This document shows, piece by piece, positions 61,807 through 64,000 of a stretch of 64,000 nt of DNA (within the stretch, counting starts at the first letter, position 1; every line of letters starts with the position of its first letter). Under the pieces are notes generated by a model. That model was not told the DNA's origin, ran no database searches, and worked only from the letters and a program-made list of their open reading frames with translations. Where the stretch lies: the NCBI RefSeq assembly GCF_000621845.1, contig NZ_JHXF01000010.1, positions 124,001-188,000 of the forward strand. Reading direction: 5' to 3'. The translations under genes and the position numbers were made by a program. This DNA is from Ruminococcus flavefaciens MA2007 (lineage in GTDB: Bacteria; Bacillota; Clostridia; Oscillospirales; Ruminococcaceae).

Positions 61807-62703
61807 TCAGTCGATTTTTGTTGGCTTTACATTGGGATATTTCTTCTTTTCGTGAGCAACTCCGTAAATCACCATGAGCGAAATACCGACTACGGCAAGA
61901 GCTATGCTTGCAGCTGCAAAAGCCTCGGTATACTTATACATAAGGCTGGTAAAAGCTGTAAAAACGGGTACTTGCTTGATAGTAAAGGAGTCGTAATAAC
62001 GGACAGCAATAAGATATATACTCGGAACAGCTCCCAGTACGCCTGCTACCAGTGATGAAACACCGCACCAGTACATAGCTGTTATTTTCTTCTTGCGATT
62101 GATAAGCGTCAGAAGAATTATCATCAGTACTATCGCACCAAGAACTGCGGCAGTAGCCTCTATGCGGTGAGAATAGACCTTTGCAAGCTTTGAAAGGATA
62201 CCATGCTGATTCATGGAAGAAAACTTATACACATCACAGAAAGAACCTATGGTAGTATATGCGTTTTCTTTGGTATTGCGAAGTTTTAAGCCGAAATTAT
62301 CGTCTTTTTCATAGTTGTTCTCTTCTGCAAAAGTATTGAAAAAATTATCTATATTTTCTTCGAGCTTTGAGTTTTTAGGGTGAACAACAGACATTTTTGC
62401 TCCGCTTTCAAGAGCTTCAAAGGCTGAATCAATGTAGGATTCTTCGTATGAGCGGATATAATCTTCATCTACCGCGTCCATATAAACCTCAGCAGGGATT
62501 CCTGTTGTATTGTACTTATCCTTGTAATACTTGTTTATCTCGGGATAAATACTTGTTTCAAGGGAGTTTTTCTGTGCAAGCTTCTTTAGCTTTTCGGCAG
62601 ATATGTTTATATTCACAAGGAGCATTGCTGAGCCTGCAAGTGTCAGAAAAACAAGTAATACCGAAATTATCAGTGAGGGAAGATATGTGCTTATCCTTTT
62701 CAA
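61807..62703 (-). CDS. uncharacterised four-helix membrane protein
   Basis: A 298-residue protein with one N-terminal membrane helix (about 8-30), an extracellular helical, Lys/Glu/Asn-rich region (31-185) and three more helices near 188-207, 217-238 and 258-284, ending in a basic tail. I do not recognise a family. It overlaps the sortase gene by four bases, so it may help sortase or its substrate at the membrane. Confidence 0.7.
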   Translation of the reverse strand: MKRISTYLPSLIISVLLVFLTLAGSAMLLVNINISAEKLKKLAQKNSLETSIYPEINKYYKDKYNTTGIPAEVYMDAVDEDYIRSYEESYIDSAFEALESGAKMSVVHPKNSKLEENIDNFFNTFAEENNYEKDDNFGLKLRNTKENAYTTIGSFCDVYKFSSMNQHGILSKLAKVYSHRIEATAAVLGAIVLMIILLTLINRKKKITAMYWCGVSSLVAGVLGAVPSIYLIAVRYYDSFTIKQVPVFTAFTSLMYKYTEAFAAASIALAVVGISLMVIYGVAHEKKKYPNVKPTKID

Positions 62704-63389
62704 TTTGAACTCCCCTCTCCTGCTTTTTTATAGAACTTCTTTTCTGTAGGCTCGCAAATAACACCGATTCGTTCATCTGCATTGCCGAGTATGTCTTTTT
62801 TGCAGGTATAAAGTGTAAGCTTTGAAGAAGCCGACGGAGATACATATTTTCCGTCTTTTTTATTGAATGTTATCTGTTCTCTGACTTTATAGCTGAATTC
62901 GCCGTAATTTGTCTTTAAGGTAACGGTATCACCGATTTTCAGCTTATCAAGCTGTGAGAAAAAAGTGTCCTCGTGGGCACTGATGACTGTGTTTCCGTCC
63001 TCGCCTGCTATTTTTGAGCCAGACGACTGACAAGCTCCGCGCTCAAAAAGCTCTGAATTGCTTCCCCAGTAAACAGGAATGGAGATATCAAAGGCGGAAG
63101 TTGTGAGAACAGCATACATTTCGCCGAATTTCGGGCGTATTATTTCGCCTTTGTCATATGTCTGACCGTCGAATTCATCTATAATATCGTTATCTCTTAC
63201 AACAAGTCCTGAGCCTGCGGCTTCCGGAGTTGCTTTGAGATTATCCATGAACGCCAGATTCAGATATACCTTGAGCTTGTCCGACGGCTTTATCATTGCA
63301 GCAATGAATATGCCAACGCAAAGGAACAATACGATAAAAGGCGTTATGATATGGATAAATGCATTATCCTTTTTCTTTTTTTCAGCCAT
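62700..63389 (-). CDS. sortase
   Basis: A 229-residue transpeptidase. Basic N-terminus (AEKKKKD), one membrane helix (about 11-33), and an extracellular sortase domain with the catalytic His in VISAHEDTFFSQL near residue 138, the Cys in LTLYTCKKD near 195, and the Arg in DERIGVICEP near 205. The catalytic triad is complete. It lies between a membrane protein and a partly seen surface protein with a sorting-like C-terminus. The class (B, C, D or E) is not assigned. Confidence 0.87.
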   Translation of the reverse strand: MAEKKKKDNAFIHIITPFIVLFLCVGIFIAAMIKPSDKLKVYLNLAFMDNLKATPEAAGSGLVVRDNDIIDEFDGQTYDKGEIIRPKFGEMYAVLTTSAFDISIPVYWGSNSELFERGACQSSGSKIAGEDGNTVISAHEDTFFSQLDKLKIGDTVTLKTNYGEFSYKVREQITFNKKDGKYVSPSASSKLTLYTCKKDILGNADERIGVICEPTEKKFYKKAGEGSSN

Positions 63390-64000
63390 TATTCTTCTGC
63401 TCCATTTGCTTTAAGTTTTCGCATGACAAGAAACAGTGCAGAAATACCTATTCCGATAATTGCTGCTGCACAAGCCAAAATACCTCTTCTGTCATATCCT
63501 GTATCCTCAACAGATGCTCCTGCTGTAGAAACATTAAGAAGCTCGCCGCTGTCGTTACGCATTGCTATGGTAAGGGAACTATCGCTTATTTCGTCAACAG
63601 TGATATTAAGTCCCATTTGCTCTGCTGCCTCAGAAAGCTTTCCTACTATCTGGAGCTTCTGCTCAGAGGGGCTCTGCTTCATAAGACTTCTGTATTCCTC
63701 GGGCGTCAGATTATCGATTATAGCCTGCTGCTGAGCTTCCGGAAAGCTTCTTACATACGTCATTTTTTCATCATATGACATATTTATAAATGCAGTAACA
63801 CTTATTCTTGTGAATGTAGTTCCGTCGCTTGCAGTGAGAGTTATACCGTCATCTACTGTTGCAGGTTTCTCTGAACTATTGGCTGCAGTTGTAGTCGTAG
63901 GAGTACTCGGTACCTGCGGTCCGACTGTAATTATCTGATTTCCTGCTTCGTGAAGCTTCTGTATAGCCTTATCAAGGATTTCCGACGGATAATCCTGTGG
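63389..64000 (-). CDS. surface protein C-terminal part (5' partial)
   Basis: The frame stays open to the window edge, giving at least 203 residues; a start at 63781 would cut it and has no good ribosome site. Visible are a Thr/Pro-rich linker (VPSTPTTTTAANSSEK), a region of TRISVTAFINMSYDEKMTYV, and DNLTPEEYRSLMKQSPSEQK. The C-terminus reads SVEDTGYDRRG, then a hydrophobic helix and RKLKANGAEE, the layout of a cell-wall sorting signal with EDTG instead of LPxTG. It touches the sortase gene by one base. Function unknown; the N-terminal part is outside the window. Confidence 0.75.
   Translation of the reverse strand, partial: PQDYPSEILDKAIQKLHEAGNQIITVGPQVPSTPTTTTAANSSEKPATVDDGITLTASDGTTFTRISVTAFINMSYDEKMTYVRSFPEAQQQAIIDNLTPEEYRSLMKQSPSEQKLQIVGKLSEAAEQMGLNITVDEISDSSLTIAMRNDSGELLNVSTAGASVEDTGYDRRGILACAAAIIGIGISALFLVMRKLKANGAEE

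Noticed and set aside
1-64000. CRISPR arrays, insertion sequences, prophage or integrative elements
   Set aside because: No regular spaced repeats, transposase, integrase or phage structural genes were seen, including around the tRNA cluster.

Overview
The window is a gene-dense, A+T-leaning stretch of an anaerobic Gram-positive (Firmicutes) chromosome. The features point to a Ruminococcus-like member of the Oscillospiraceae, and a succinate former such as R. flavefaciens fits best. The evidence is a Rnf complex, class III ribonucleotide reductase, TIGR03960/TIGR03936 radical-SAM pair, Rex and NrdR regulation, a DUF1292 protein, an LTA-synthase-like protein, sortase, strong AGGAGG ribosome sites and TTGACA-17-TATAAT promoters. 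The genus is an inference; no rRNA is present. No phage, IS or CRISPR was seen.

Layout. 1-3015 (+): 3' part of asnB, an HD phosphohydrolase, and pyrB carrying a C-terminal PyrI-type zinc domain. 3053-7851 (-): complete rnfCDGEAB operon with its own promoter. 8094-8409 (-): tRNA Val-Asp-Gly-Cys operon. 8556-11460: divergent serine acetyltransferase and ttcA-like/EamA genes. 11472-17445: ClpA/C-type ATPase, an untracked 48-residue Cys/Gly-rich small protein, and tig-clpP-clpX. 17547-22856 (-): metallophosphoesterase, thrC, and the conserved rplS-lepB-rbgA-rnhB-yraN block with a long structured rplS leader. 23133-28003 (-): a seven-gene tight unit (DUF896, cdd, GNAT, unknown, radical-SAM pair, methyltransferase). 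28125-31944 (+): SDR, HD protein, LTA-synthase-like sulfatase, FlK-like thioesterase. 31981-33441 (-): HtrA protease.

33557-34224 (-) is a gene-free region with a strong promoter at one end and a terminator at the other. It looks like a roughly 630-nt non-coding RNA of unknown class. Beyond it lie a DUF1292 gene, a probable 6S RNA, nrdDG with two NrdR boxes, an SGNH-like lipoprotein-sized protein, a zinc-ribbon gene and pyrE.

40227-56750 (-) is the centre of interest. The cluster fumC-hdrB-hdrC-hdrA-flxD-flxC-flxB-flxA-frdB-frdA combines fumarase, a heterodisulfide-reductase-type flavin-bifurcating module, an NAD(P)H-oxidising Flx module and a soluble fumarate reductase that has no membrane anchor. 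An AspT-like carboxylate exchanger follows it. Upstream lies acn-(disrupted traX)-icd-rex. Candidate Rex boxes sit over the acn promoter and upstream of the fumC promoter. I infer a split TCA cycle: an oxidative arm to 2-oxoglutarate, and a reductive arm to succinate that may bifurcate electrons from NADH to fumarate and ferredoxin. Ferredoxin would then be re-oxidised by the Rnf pump encoded in the same window.

56880-64000 (-): a heterodimeric ABC exporter with one degenerate ATP site, a UDPGP-family nucleotidyltransferase, a membrane protein, a sortase, and the C-terminal part of a surface protein that runs off the window.
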